Positions 16,879 to 24,900 of a stretch of DNA of 64,000 nt are shown here, one piece after another. The stretch lies in assembly GCF_000299355.1 (NCBI RefSeq), contig NC_018664.1, positions 1,113,115 through 1,177,114 of the forward strand, written 5' to 3'. The notes beneath the pieces are model-generated. The model had not been told where the DNA came from and did not search any database. It saw only the letters and a program-made list of their open reading frames with translations. The position numbers were made by a program, and so were the translations under genes. The number at the start of each line of letters is the position of its first letter. Position 1 is the first letter of the stretch. This DNA comes from Gottschalkia acidurici 9a (GTDB lineage: Bacteria; Bacillota; Clostridia; Tissierellales; Gottschalkiaceae).

Positions 16879-16994
16879 TTGAATAATAGGTAAAATTAAT
16901 TTATACATTTGGTTGCTGAATTAGTGTTCAAGTTAGATATAAGTTATAATCTTTAAACAATGAATTTATTACATAGTTTAAGTTATAGCATATA

Positions 16995-17052
16995 TTACCT
17001 CTGATTTTCAATTTATGTTTAGTTTTCATAGATAGAAATTCGGGGGTATTTT
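16995..17052 (+). repeat. terminator-like repeat element, copy C
   Basis: Copy C: the left arm TACCTCTGATTTTC pairs with GAAATTCGGGGGTA (one mismatch and two G-U pairs), and TTTTTTATG follows. It shares the order and loop start of copies A and B but has diverged most. It terminates the flotillin gene. The rest of the 320-base gap, up to the AGGAGGG site of the polyferredoxin gene, shows no further gene. Confidence 0.65.
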
Positions 17053-17198
17053 TTATGCTTAATATACTTTAGCTAAAGTTATTTGTAGAGAATATTGTCT
17101 AATTAATGCGAAAATGGGTAGCGCTAAAACGGTATAGTATGTATAATAGAACTGAGATGCAATATGCGAGAATTAGTATAACGTAGGAGGGTAATGAA

Positions 17199-17930
17199 AT
17201 GACAATGCAAAAAACTAAAGTACCTAAAAAAAGATTAATTGCAAGAGTTAAATGCAAAGGGACAAGCTGTAATGTTAGTGAAAAGGTTATCTTAGAAGGA
17301 GTAACAGACTGTAGTGCTGCAGCTGAAATGATGGTAGATGGTGAAAGCAAATCATGTTCTTATGGATGTCTTGGATATGGATCTTGTAAAGAAGTCTGTC
17401 CATTTGATGCTATAGAAATAGTAGACGGAGTAGCTAATATAAACAAAGATAAATGCAAAGGATGTAGAAAGTGTGTTAAAGTCTGTCCAAAAGAAGTAAT
17501 AGTTATGGTTCCTATTGATCAAGAAGTTGTAGTTGACTGTAACAACAAAGAAATGGGTAAACCAGTAAAAGAAAAATGTAAAGTTGGATGTATCGGCTGT
17601 AAGATATGTGTCAAAGCATGTCCATTCTGGGCTATGGAATTCGATAACAACTTAGCATATATAAACTATGACAAATGTACAAATTGTAAAATCTGTGCAG
17701 AAAAATGTCCTACGAAAGCTATAACTGCTAAACTTGAAGGGAAGAAGGTAGCAGAAATTTCTGAGGAGAAATGTATAGGTTGTACAATATGTGAAAGGGT
17801 CTGTCCAGTAGTTGCTATTGAAGGCTATAGAGAAGAGACACATAGAGTTAAAACAGAACTATGCGTAGGATGTAGCTATTGTTCGAAAATGTGCCCAATG
17901 GGTGCAATAGAGATGAAAAGTAAAGCCTAA
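17199..17930 (+). CDS. Soluble RnfB-like polyferredoxin
   Basis: A 243-aa iron-sulfur protein with 29 cysteines. Residues 15-72 match the ferredoxin part of RnfB: VTDCSAAAEMM, then CSYGCLGYGSCKEVCPFDAI. Classical 4Fe-4S motifs follow: C86/89/92/96, C131/134/137/141, C160/163/166/170, C192/195/198/202 and C222/225/228/232. This makes about six clusters, an electron wire. The membrane helix and first cluster domain of true RnfB are absent and no other rnf genes are near, so it is not a subunit of a local Rnf complex. It probably passes low-potential electrons between cytoplasmic enzymes (inference). Partners are unknown. Confidence 0.85.
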   Translation: MTMQKTKVPKKRLIARVKCKGTSCNVSEKVILEGVTDCSAAAEMMVDGESKSCSYGCLGYGSCKEVCPFDAIEIVDGVANINKDKCKGCRKCVKVCPKEVIVMVPIDQEVVVDCNNKEMGKPVKEKCKVGCIGCKICVKACPFWAMEFDNNLAYINYDKCTNCKICAEKCPTKAITAKLEGKKVAEISEEKCIGCTICERVCPVVAIEGYREETHRVKTELCVGCSYCSKMCPMGAIEMKSKA

Positions 17931-17953
17931 GCTCAAGCTTAGGTTTTACTTTT
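17922..17953. terminator. terminator between polyferredoxin and modC-like genes
   Basis: CCTAAGCT and AGCTTAGG (with an extra G-U and A-U pairs outside) form a hairpin over the polyferredoxin stop codon, followed by TTTTACTTTTA. It serves convergent genes. Confidence 0.7.
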
Positions 17954-17959
17954 ATATTT

Positions 17960-18994
17960 TTAAGTTAGAATATTAATAGCTGATTTATCAAATCCTACCC
18001 AGACTTCATCATTTCTACAGAAATTTAAATTGTTATAATTATCATTTAAGCAAACTATGCAAATATCTATTCCTATATCTACATAAACTTTAAGGTAAAA
18101 AGGATTAGCTATAATTTCTTTTATATATCCTTTAAACACATTATCTCTATTTTCTATAATATTTTTAGAAATACTTATATCATTTGGGAATACCGTTATA
18201 TGACAGTTTATACTCTTACTATAATTGATTTGTAAAGATAAGTCATTACTTAAGTAAGCTATGTTATCTTTAATATCACAAGGAAATATATTTTCAAGCC
18301 CAATAAAATTAGAGACCTTTAGTGAACTAGGTTTGAAAAATATTTCTTCAGGAGTACCTATTTGAATAAACTCTCCAGAAAACAAGACTCCTATCCTATC
18401 GGCTAGATAGAGAGCTTCTCTAAAATCATGAGTCACATGAATACTAGTAGTACCTAAATTCTTGTGAATTTCTTTTAACTCATACATTAGTTCCTCTTTA
18501 GTATTAGGATCTAGAGCACTCATAGGCTCGTCTAATAGAAGTATATTGGGTTTTATAGCAATAGCTCTTGCAAATGCAATTCTTTGCTTTTCTCCACCAC
18601 TTAAAGTTGATATATCCTTTTCTAAAAGATGAGATATCTTTAATGTTTTACTTATACTTTCTAAAAAGCTGAGCCTATATTCTTTAGAAAACTTTCTAGA
18701 ATTTAATCCATATACTATATTTTCTTTTGCAGAAAGATGAGGAAAAAGACCATAGTCCTGATAAACAAATCCTACAGATCTATCTTCAGGTAAAACATTG
18801 TTAATCAAAGTATCATTAAAATATATAGATCCGCTATCAGGAACGTACATACCAGCTATAGTTTCGAGTATTACAGTTTTTCCTGTACCTGTTGGCCCTA
18901 ATATTACAAAGTATTCACCATCTTTAAGACTTATATTTACGTTTTTTAACTTAAAGTCTCCAAGTGATTTATTAACATTTTCTAATCTAATCAT
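17960..18994 (-). CDS. Molybdate/tungstate ABC transporter ATP-binding protein (ModC/WtpC type)
   Basis: ATPase subunit (344 aa) of an oxyanion importer. Walker A GPTGTGKT (about residues 33-40), Q-loop VYQDYGLFPH, signature LSGGEKQRIAFARA, Walker B ILLLDEP and the switch His in HVTHD are all present. The C-terminal third (about 245-344) resembles a TOBE-type regulatory or oxyanion-binding domain. It is the third gene of a minus-strand operon after a ModA-like binding protein and a ModB-like permease, with short gaps (18 and 13 bases). Molybdate and tungstate cannot be told apart from sequence. Confidence 0.88.
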   Translation of the reverse strand: MIRLENVNKSLGDFKLKNVNISLKDGEYFVILGPTGTGKTVILETIAGMYVPDSGSIYFNDTLINNVLPEDRSVGFVYQDYGLFPHLSAKENIVYGLNSRKFSKEYRLSFLESISKTLKISHLLEKDISTLSGGEKQRIAFARAIAIKPNILLLDEPMSALDPNTKEELMYELKEIHKNLGTTSIHVTHDFREALYLADRIGVLFSGEFIQIGTPEEIFFKPSSLKVSNFIGLENIFPCDIKDNIAYLSNDLSLQINYSKSINCHITVFPNDISISKNIIENRDNVFKGYIKEIIANPFYLKVYVDIGIDICIVCLNDNYNNLNFCRNDEVWVGFDKSAINILT

Positions 18995-19012
18995 AAATAA
19001 TTCACAACCTAA

Positions 19013-19810
19013 TTAAAATTTAGAATCTTCAAATCTGCTAAAGATAAGTAATGATATAGAGGATATAACTATAAGAACTATAGCAGATGTTAAGGCTTTA
19101 TCTAAAGAACCTACAGAAACATTTAGATAAATTGTTACTGGGAGAGTCTCAGTTTTCATTCTTGTAGCTCCTGCAAGTAGAAGTACTGTACCAAACTCAC
19201 CCATAGCTTTTGACCATGTAATCACTGTGCTTGCAAATAACCCTTTCTTAGATAGAGGCAAAGTTATTTTAAAAAAAGTTTTAAGCTTACTATATCCTAA
19301 AGTTCTAGATACAAACTCTAACTTAGGATCGATATTTTCGATAGTAGCTTTTAAAATTCTTATCATATAGGGTGTATTAATAAAAAAGTGAGCTACTATT
19401 ATTCCTTTAACTGAGAAAACAGGACTAATATCATATTTGTCTAAAAAATTTCTTATATTATCTAAACTGAAAAACAAAAGTAAAGCCAACCCTGAAGCTA
19501 GGGGTGGCAAAGACATAGGTATTTGCATTATGGACATAACTAAACTTTTAAAAGGAAATTCATATCTAGCAAGTGCATAAGATATAGGTAATGCAAATGC
19601 CATACATATAAGAGTAGATATAGTAGAGGTCACTAAACTAAGTCTTATAGCAAATAATATTTCTTCATCATATACATTAGCAAAAAAATTAGGTAATCCT
19701 TCTCTAAATAAATTTATAATTACTAATGAAATAAATGAAAAAAATAAAAACATAAATAAAAAAATCATGAGTGTAAAAAATAGGTTCTTATACTTTAGAT
19801 TGCTTTTCAT
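19013..19810 (-). CDS. Molybdate/tungstate ABC transporter permease (ModB/WtpB type)
   Basis: Permease subunit of 265 aa with six predicted membrane helices. The binding-protein-dependent transport motif appears as RTLGYSKLKTFFKITLPLSKKG (EAA loop, about residues 165-190), followed by ITWSKAMGEFGTVLLLAG, the usual ModB/CysT-type segment. It forms the membrane path for the oxyanion importer with the neighbouring ATPase and lipoprotein. The ATG follows the upstream gene by 13 bases. Confidence 0.9.
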   Translation of the reverse strand: MKSNLKYKNLFFTLMIFLFMFLFFSFISLVIINLFREGLPNFFANVYDEEILFAIRLSLVTSTISTLICMAFALPISYALARYEFPFKSLVMSIMQIPMSLPPLASGLALLLFFSLDNIRNFLDKYDISPVFSVKGIIVAHFFINTPYMIRILKATIENIDPKLEFVSRTLGYSKLKTFFKITLPLSKKGLFASTVITWSKAMGEFGTVLLLAGATRMKTETLPVTIYLNVSVGSLDKALTSAIVLIVISSISLLIFSRFEDSKF

Positions 19811-19823
19811 AATATCAAAACCA

Positions 19824-20669
19824 TTACTTATCGTCTGCTATTTTCATCTTATGCTTTTTAAGAATTTCTTTACCTTCATTTGCAACAAAGTTTACAAAGT
19901 CCTCAGCAGCTTGTGAGTCTTTGGCGCTTTTTAAAGAAGTTATTGAAGCTAACTTAATTAAATTTTGATCTTCAGGTATAGATATAAAGTCTATTTTGTC
20001 TTCTGATTGAAGAGCATTACTTTCCCATATGATAGCAGCATCACCATTCTTTTCACCTAAGTGTAGAACAGTTTCATTTATAGTTGGAAAAGTTGAAACT
20101 ATGTTTTTCTTGAACTCATCATCTAAGCCAAGTTTTTCGAAAAATTTAACAGATATTTTCCCAATAGGTGCATTTCTTAAGTCCCCCGATAGTACCTTTA
20201 CTCCTGGTTGGGCTAAATCTTTTAGTTCTTTTATTCCTTTAGGATTTCCTTTTGGTACTGCTATAACGGGAATGTTATAAGCTAGATTATGTCTTTCATT
20301 AACTAATCCTTTTTCATTAGCAGAAGTGTAATCTTCATCTGAAGCTAACACTATAGCATCACCTTTTTTAGAAGTTTCAGCTTGAGCTATAAGTTGTCCA
20401 GTATGAGCGTATGTAGTTTCTATCTTTACACCAGTTTTTGCTTCATACTCCTTAGCTAAATCTTCCATAGGAGCCTTTAAACCACCTGCACAATAAACCA
20501 TTAAAGACTCAGTTTTTTTAGTATTTTCCTTGTTTTCATTTTCGCTACTTTCTACAGGGTTTTTATCTGTTTCATTAGATTTCTTATCCCCACATCCTAC
20601 TAGAAATAATGATAAAACTAAAGCAAGTGTAAAAGTTTTAAATACATTGCTTCTTTTAAATAGATTCAT
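19824..20669 (-). CDS. Molybdate/tungstate-binding lipoprotein (ModA/WtpA type)
   Basis: Extracellular substrate-binding lipoprotein (281 aa). The signal peptide ends in the lipobox LVGC with the lipidated Cys at residue 26, followed by an Asn/Glu/Lys linker. The binding domain starts at LMVYCAGGLKAPMEDLAKEY, matching the ModA opening (the AAASL position is CAGGL here), with GDAIVLASDEDY, LAYNIPVIAVPKGNP and GDAAIIWESNA as further family blocks. It is the first gene of the importer operon, with a clear sigma-A promoter upstream. It may feed molybdenum to the Mo-hydroxylase encoded about 27 kb away. Confidence 0.9.
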   Translation of the reverse strand: MNLFKRSNVFKTFTLALVLSLFLVGCGDKKSNETDKNPVESSENENKENTKKTESLMVYCAGGLKAPMEDLAKEYEAKTGVKIETTYAHTGQLIAQAETSKKGDAIVLASDEDYTSANEKGLVNERHNLAYNIPVIAVPKGNPKGIKELKDLAQPGVKVLSGDLRNAPIGKISVKFFEKLGLDDEFKKNIVSTFPTINETVLHLGEKNGDAAIIWESNALQSEDKIDFISIPEDQNLIKLASITSLKSAKDSQAAEDFVNFVANEGKEILKKHKMKIADDK

Positions 20670-20708
20670 AAAATCACTCCTTGTTTTAATAATCGAAATA
20701 CAATAAAA

Positions 20709-20737
20709 AGTATAACCAAGAGGGCTTTTAAAGTCAA
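20709..20737 (-). promoter_or_regulatory. sigma-A promoter of the molybdate/tungstate operon
   Basis: On the minus strand TTGACT (20737-20732) and TATACT (20714-20709) are exactly 17 bases apart, 40 bases before the binding-protein start. No Moco riboswitch or ModE-type site was recognised in the short leader. Confidence 0.75.
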
Positions 20738-20848
20738 TAAAAAATAAAATTATAAAATTATAAATTTATTGATTTTAAAATATGAAAAAATATTGTATAA
20801 TGATATTCGTGTGATTTTACTTTTACTGATTATAGGGAGGTAACTCAA

Positions 20849-21022
20849 ATGAGTAAAGAAGATTTAACTTCTCAAAAAAGGGATGTACATAATGAAAAAC
20901 ATAAAGAAGTAAAAGAAATAAGAGAAAAAAAGACACACAAGAACATCCAAATATCAAGACTACCTGATGAAATACTTGCGCAAGCTATAAAAACTGTGCT
21001 AAGAAAAAATAAATTAAATTAA
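20849..21022 (+). CDS. Small basic protein, possibly ribbon-helix-helix-like
   Basis: A 57-aa frame with GGGAGG eight bases before its ATG. It is highly charged (many Lys, Glu and His) with an N-terminal helix-forming stretch of about 30 residues, then NIQISRLPDEILAQAIKTVL, whose beta-strand plus helix pattern recalls ribbon-helix-helix DNA-binding proteins or antitoxins. That resemblance is by pattern only. A TATAAT at 20796 could be its -10. It is divergent from the oxyanion transporter and followed 66 bases later by another orphan gene. No toxin is evident. Confidence 0.6.
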   Translation: MSKEDLTSQKRDVHNEKHKEVKEIREKKTHKNIQISRLPDEILAQAIKTVLRKNKLN

Positions 21023-21088
21023 AATTATTTAAATCTAGGTTATAAATGCCATTTATATGGTAAGACTTCTAAGTAAGGGGGCGAATAT

Positions 21089-21814
21089 ATGAGTTCAGCA
21101 GCTAAAACTAGAGATATATATCAGGGCTTAACGGATAAATTTTTATATAATGATGATTTAAATTCTATATATATGCTTTTAGCACTCTATGATATAGAGG
21201 AGAATATAAGTAATGTATGCCCTATATATACATGTTCGAGAGATATAAGATATAGAATAAAAAATATTATAAAAGATAGAGAAGATGCAGAAGTGATATC
21301 ACAAAACTTAAGCATTATAATTAACGAAGATATAAATAAATTAGAACTATGCTTCTACTTAGAAGGATATAAAAATGGATTTAATAGCCCAAAGTACATA
21401 AATCTTTTAGAGGACAAGTCTTTAAATCTTATGAATATAGAAGATATTTATGAAAGACAATATCTCTTTCACTTCAATATAAAAAATGAAAGTATAAGGG
21501 AATTTAAATATAATTGTTTCAGAAATATAGAAAAAGAGAAATCAACATACCTAGACGAGCTTATAAGTACGTTTGCTAATAAAGTAATAAAAAAGAAAAT
21601 ATCCAATCTAGGAAATTATGTTGAAAGACAATTAAAAATAAATTTTGATATGTATAATTTTAGTATAGGAGAAGTAGACTATAGTTTGTCTGAAAAAGAA
21701 GTATACAAGCTATATAAATTAATACTTAGAGTACTAAAAAAACATTTAAAGAAGACTTATAAAGAAGCATTTTGGATTGCGATTAACGACAGAGTATTGA
21801 TGAGATATTCCTAA
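21089..21814 (+). CDS. Hypothetical protein, unrecognised
   Basis: A 241-aa protein that I do not recognise. It has an ATG with a GGGGGCG site 6 bases upstream and codon use like its neighbours, so it is a real gene. It is predicted to be mostly alpha-helical and soluble, with a Cys pair (CPIYTC) near residue 45, basic C-terminal helices (LRVLKKHLKKTYKEAFW) and no signal peptide or membrane segment. It lies between a small basic protein and a BofC-like gene; spacing to the latter (85 bases) allows cotranscription. A sporulation role would be a guess from context only. Confidence 0.65.
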   Translation: MSSAAKTRDIYQGLTDKFLYNDDLNSIYMLLALYDIEENISNVCPIYTCSRDIRYRIKNIIKDREDAEVISQNLSIIINEDINKLELCFYLEGYKNGFNSPKYINLLEDKSLNLMNIEDIYERQYLFHFNIKNESIREFKYNCFRNIEKEKSTYLDELISTFANKVIKKKISNLGNYVERQLKINFDMYNFSIGEVDYSLSEKEVYKLYKLILRVLKKHLKKTYKEAFWIAINDRVLMRYS

Positions 21815-21899
21815 TATAAATACCTACACTATGTAAAAATACATGTATAAACTGATAAGTTCTGGAAAGAATATTCAGTATAGTGTAGGAGGGATGAAA

Positions 21900-22520
21900 A
21901 TGTTTAAGAAAAACCCCATAATGTTTCCCATATTATTATGCATAGCTTTAATAGTATTTGGAGTAGTTGGAGGATACATACTAGGCATAGATGGCTCTGA
22001 CCAAAAAATGAGAAAAGAATCAAAAATAAAAAATAATGCAATAAACTATAATGATGAGAACAATAATGATAGAAATAAAGTAAAAACAAGTTTAGTGGAT
22101 GGTAATGCTATAGTTGTGTCTACGAATATTATATATAAAGTTAAATATAAAGAGTGCGGTCATGAAGTCGTAAAAAATGAAAAACCTGGTGACGATATGA
22201 TAGGTTTAAATAGAAAAGAATTTGAAAAGTATGTTGAAGATAACTTCATTGACTGGCAGATATCATCATTTTCGAGAGAAGAAATAACGTTAATGAGTGA
22301 AAAAAGTACTCTTTGTCCAAATCACTTTGTAGTAGGAGAAATGAATGGAAAAATAGTTATATTTAAAATCAATGAAGATGGTGAACGAGTTGTACATAAG
22401 ATATTTAAAGATACAACAATATCTACACTAAGAGAAGAAAATAGAGAAAAAATTAAAAAAGGAATAGTTGTAGATACCGAAGAAGATGCAATTCAGATAC
22501 TAGAAAACTTTATTACTTAA
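21900..22520 (+). CDS. BofC C-terminal-domain-like sporulation protein
   Basis: A 206-aa protein with one N-terminal membrane helix (about residues 8-27), an Asn/Asp/Lys linker and an extracytoplasmic domain. The C-terminal part (SEKSTLCPNHFVVGEMNGKI through GIVVDTEEDAIQILENF) follows the pattern of the BofC C-terminal domain; in B. subtilis BofC restrains SpoIVB signalling to pro-sigma-K. As in B. subtilis, the gene sits just upstream of ruv genes, which supports the call. Cysteines in KYKECGHE and STLCPN are unusual. I chose the second of two close ATGs (GTAGGAGGGATGAAAATG), 7 bases from the site. Confidence 0.6.
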   Translation: MFKKNPIMFPILLCIALIVFGVVGGYILGIDGSDQKMRKESKIKNNAINYNDENNNDRNKVKTSLVDGNAIVVSTNIIYKVKYKECGHEVVKNEKPGDDMIGLNRKEFEKYVEDNFIDWQISSFSREEITLMSEKSTLCPNHFVVGEMNGKIVIFKINEDGERVVHKIFKDTTISTLREENREKIKKGIVVDTEEDAIQILENFIT

Positions 22521-22539
22521 AAATAAGATAAAAATATTT

Positions 22540-22581
22540 AAAAGTTGACAATATAGCGAGAAAAAGTTGTCAACTTTTTTT
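22540..22581 (+). terminator. terminator after the BofC-like gene
   Basis: AAAAGTTGACAA pairs perfectly with TTGTCAACTTTT around a 15-base loop, followed by further Ts. It separates the BofC-like gene from ruvC. Confidence 0.9.
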
Positions 22582-22741
22582 ATTAAATATTAAATAAATA
22601 GATGTAAGTAAAGCTGTAAAATGTTAGAATAGTATTGTACTAAAAAAATGCTTGTTAATAAAGGGTTTATATAATAATATATCGAATATATGTTTGTATT
22701 ATGTTTTAAATAAATTTATACATATTATTAGGAGTGATTCA

Positions 22742-23236
22742 ATGATTATATTTGGTATAGACCCTGGAATAGCTATAGTGGGATACGGTGTAGTAGAGTA
22801 TAAAGGAAATAAATTCAAAGTAATAGACTATGGGGCTATAACTACAGAACCAAAAAATACATTTCCTGAAAGGCTTAAGATGGTATATGATGAACTTACT
22901 TTTCTATTAGATAAATACAATCCAGATTCAGTAGCTATAGAAGAATTATTTTTTAATAAAAATGCTAAAACAGCTATAAGTGTAGGACAAGCTAGAGGTG
23001 TACAACTTTTAGCAGCTATAAATAAAGGATTGCCAATATATGAATACACTCCATTACAGGTGAAGCAAGGAGTAGTAGGATACGGTAGAGCTGAGAAAAG
23101 GCAAGTCCAAGAAATGGTAAAGCTCATCCTAGGACTAAGCAAAGTGCCTAAACCTGATGATGTTGCAGATGCACTAGCAGTAGCTATATGTCACGCACAT
23201 TCAGGAAACTTTAAAAATATGTTTAAAGTAAGGTAA
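22742..23236 (+). CDS. ruvC: Holliday junction resolvase RuvC
   Basis: Endonuclease (164 aa) that cleaves Holliday junctions with RuvAB. The catalytic acidic residues lie in GIDPG near the N-terminus, in the IEELFF block (about residue 68) and in the C-terminal [15 protein letters not shown] block (KDAADALAIAICH type). The frame is open further upstream, but the ATG at FGIDPG has TTAGGAGTG 8 bases before it and fits the family N-terminus. ruvA follows after 15 bases; ruvC-ruvA-ruvB form one unit. Confidence 0.96.
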   Translation: MIIFGIDPGIAIVGYGVVEYKGNKFKVIDYGAITTEPKNTFPERLKMVYDELTFLLDKYNPDSVAIEELFFNKNAKTAISVGQARGVQLLAAINKGLPIYEYTPLQVKQGVVGYGRAEKRQVQEMVKLILGLSKVPKPDDVADALAVAICHAHSGNFKNMFKVR

Positions 23237-23251
23237 TGGAGGGGTGTAGAA

Positions 23252-23854
23252 TTGTTTGAGTATATTAAAGGTAATATAATAGAAGTAGGTATAGATTACT
23301 TGGTATTAGAAAATAACGGAATAGGATATAGGGTAAACACATCTAAGGCTTCTGCAATAGATATAGGACAAGATTATCAAGATAAAACTATATATACACA
23401 TTTAAATGTTAGGGAAGATGATATAAGCTTATACGGATTTACTTCTAAAGACGAAATAGATATGTTTAGGCTTCTCCAGACTGTATCTAAGATAGGACCT
23501 AAAGTTGCACTAGGGGTACTTTCTACTATGACTACATTAGATATAAAATTAGCTATAGTAAATGATGATGCAGTATCGTTATCAAAATCTCCAGGAGTAG
23601 GAAAGAAAACAGCGGAAAGAATAATTTTAGAATTAAAAGATAAAATTCATATAGATAAAAACATTAGTGCACAAAATAAACTTCCTCTAGAAATGAGCTT
23701 TAACTCGGATAACTCAGAAGATGAAGTGACTGAAGCACTAATGTCACTAGGATATACAAAAAGTGAAGTGCTTGGTGCACTCTCTAAAGTGAATGACTTT
23801 GAAAAGAGTACAGAAGAACTGATTAAACTTACTTTAAGAGAGTTGTCAAAATAG
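23252..23854 (+). CDS. ruvA: Holliday junction branch migration protein RuvA
   Basis: Tetrameric junction-binding protein (200 aa) that loads the RuvB motor. It has an N-terminal OB fold (MFEYIKGNIIEVGIDYLVLE), helix-hairpin-helix motifs (VSKIGPKVALGVLS and KSPGVGKKTAERIILELKD) and a C-terminal UBA-like domain (EDEVTEALMSLGYTKSEV) that contacts RuvB. The start is TTG with GGAGGGG upstream; an ATG is absent nearby and the N-terminus matches the family there. Confidence 0.96.
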   Translation: MFEYIKGNIIEVGIDYLVLENNGIGYRVNTSKASAIDIGQDYQDKTIYTHLNVREDDISLYGFTSKDEIDMFRLLQTVSKIGPKVALGVLSTMTTLDIKLAIVNDDAVSLSKSPGVGKKTAERIILELKDKIHIDKNISAQNKLPLEMSFNSDNSEDEVTEALMSLGYTKSEVLGALSKVNDFEKSTEELIKLTLRELSK

Positions 23855-23872
23855 TAGAAAGGGTAGAGAAAA

Positions 23873-24886
23873 ATGGAGGATATGGACAACAGGATAGTTA
23901 ATGGACAGGCAAGATATGAGGATCTAGATATAGAAACCTCTCTAAGACCTAAAAGTATAAATGAATATATAGGTCAAGATAAAGTAAAAGAAAAGCTAGA
24001 TATATTTATAAAAGCTGCAAGGGGAAGAGATGAAGCGTTAGATCATGTATTACTATATGGACCTCCTGGACTTGGAAAAACTACACTTGCTAGTATAATT
24101 TCTAATGAAATGGGATCAGATATAAGAATAACCTCAGGTCCAGCTATAGAAAGACCAGGTGACCTAGCGGCAATACTTACAAATTTAGCTGAGAATGATG
24201 TTTTGTTTATAGATGAGATACATAGATTAAACAGAAGTGTAGAGGAAATACTGTATCCTGCTATGGAAGACTATTCGCTAGATATTATTATAGGAAAAGG
24301 ACCTAGCGCTAGATCAATTAGACTAGACTTATCAAAGTTTACTCTTATAGGAGCTACTACTAGAGCTGGACTTCTAACATCTCCACTAAGAGATAGATTT
24401 GGTGTAATGTGTAGATTAGAAATGTATGATGAAGATAGTTTAAAAGAAATAGTCTTAAGATCAGCAAAAATACTAGGGGTTGAGCTGGAAGAAGAAGGTG
24501 CACTAGAGATAGCAAAAAGATCTAGAGGGACTCCTCGTATAGCAAATAGATTTTTAAAAAGAGTAAGAGACTATGCTCAGGTAGTGGAAGATGGAGTAAT
24601 AACTAAAGAAGTAGCTAAAAATGCATTAAATCTTTTAGAAGTAGATGAACTTGGTTTAGATAGTACGGATAGAAAAGTAATAATGACTATAATAAATAAA
24701 TTTGGTGGAGGACCTGTAGGATTAGATACTTTAGCAGCATCTACAGGAGAAGAAAGAACTACTATAGAGGATGTTTACGAGCCATATTTATTACAATTGG
24801 GTTTTTTAAGTAGAACTCCAAGGGGAAGAGTAGCAACTAAACATTGCTATGATTATTTTAAAATTCCGTTTGAAGAGGAAAAATAG
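23873..24886 (+). CDS. ruvB: Holliday junction DNA helicase RuvB
   Basis: AAA+ motor (337 aa) driving branch migration. The opening segment [19 protein letters not shown], Walker [12 protein letters not shown] (about 65), Walker [10 protein letters not shown], sensor 1 GATTRAG and the arginine finger in SPLRDRFG are intact, followed by the winged-helix domain ([17 protein letters not shown]). It lies 18 bases after ruvA. Length and motifs are normal. Confidence 0.97.
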   Translation: MEDMDNRIVNGQARYEDLDIETSLRPKSINEYIGQDKVKEKLDIFIKAARGRDEALDHVLLYGPPGLGKTTLASIISNEMGSDIRITSGPAIERPGDLAAILTNLAENDVLFIDEIHRLNRSVEEILYPAMEDYSLDIIIGKGPSARSIRLDLSKFTLIGATTRAGLLTSPLRDRFGVMCRLEMYDEDSLKEIVLRSAKILGVELEEEGALEIAKRSRGTPRIANRFLKRVRDYAQVVEDGVITKEVAKNALNLLEVDELGLDSTDRKVIMTIINKFGGGPVGLDTLAASTGEERTTIEDVYEPYLLQLGFLSRTPRGRVATKHCYDYFKIPFEEEK

Positions 24887-24900
24887 GGGGAGAAATAATT

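Noticed and set aside
17199-17930. Calling the polyferredoxin a true RnfB subunit
   Set aside because: The N-terminal membrane helix and first cluster motif are absent and no rnfACDGE genes are adjacent.
20670-20848. Moco or molybdate-sensing riboswitch upstream of the importer genes
   Set aside because: The leader from the predicted transcript start is only about 35 bases, too short for the known aptamer.
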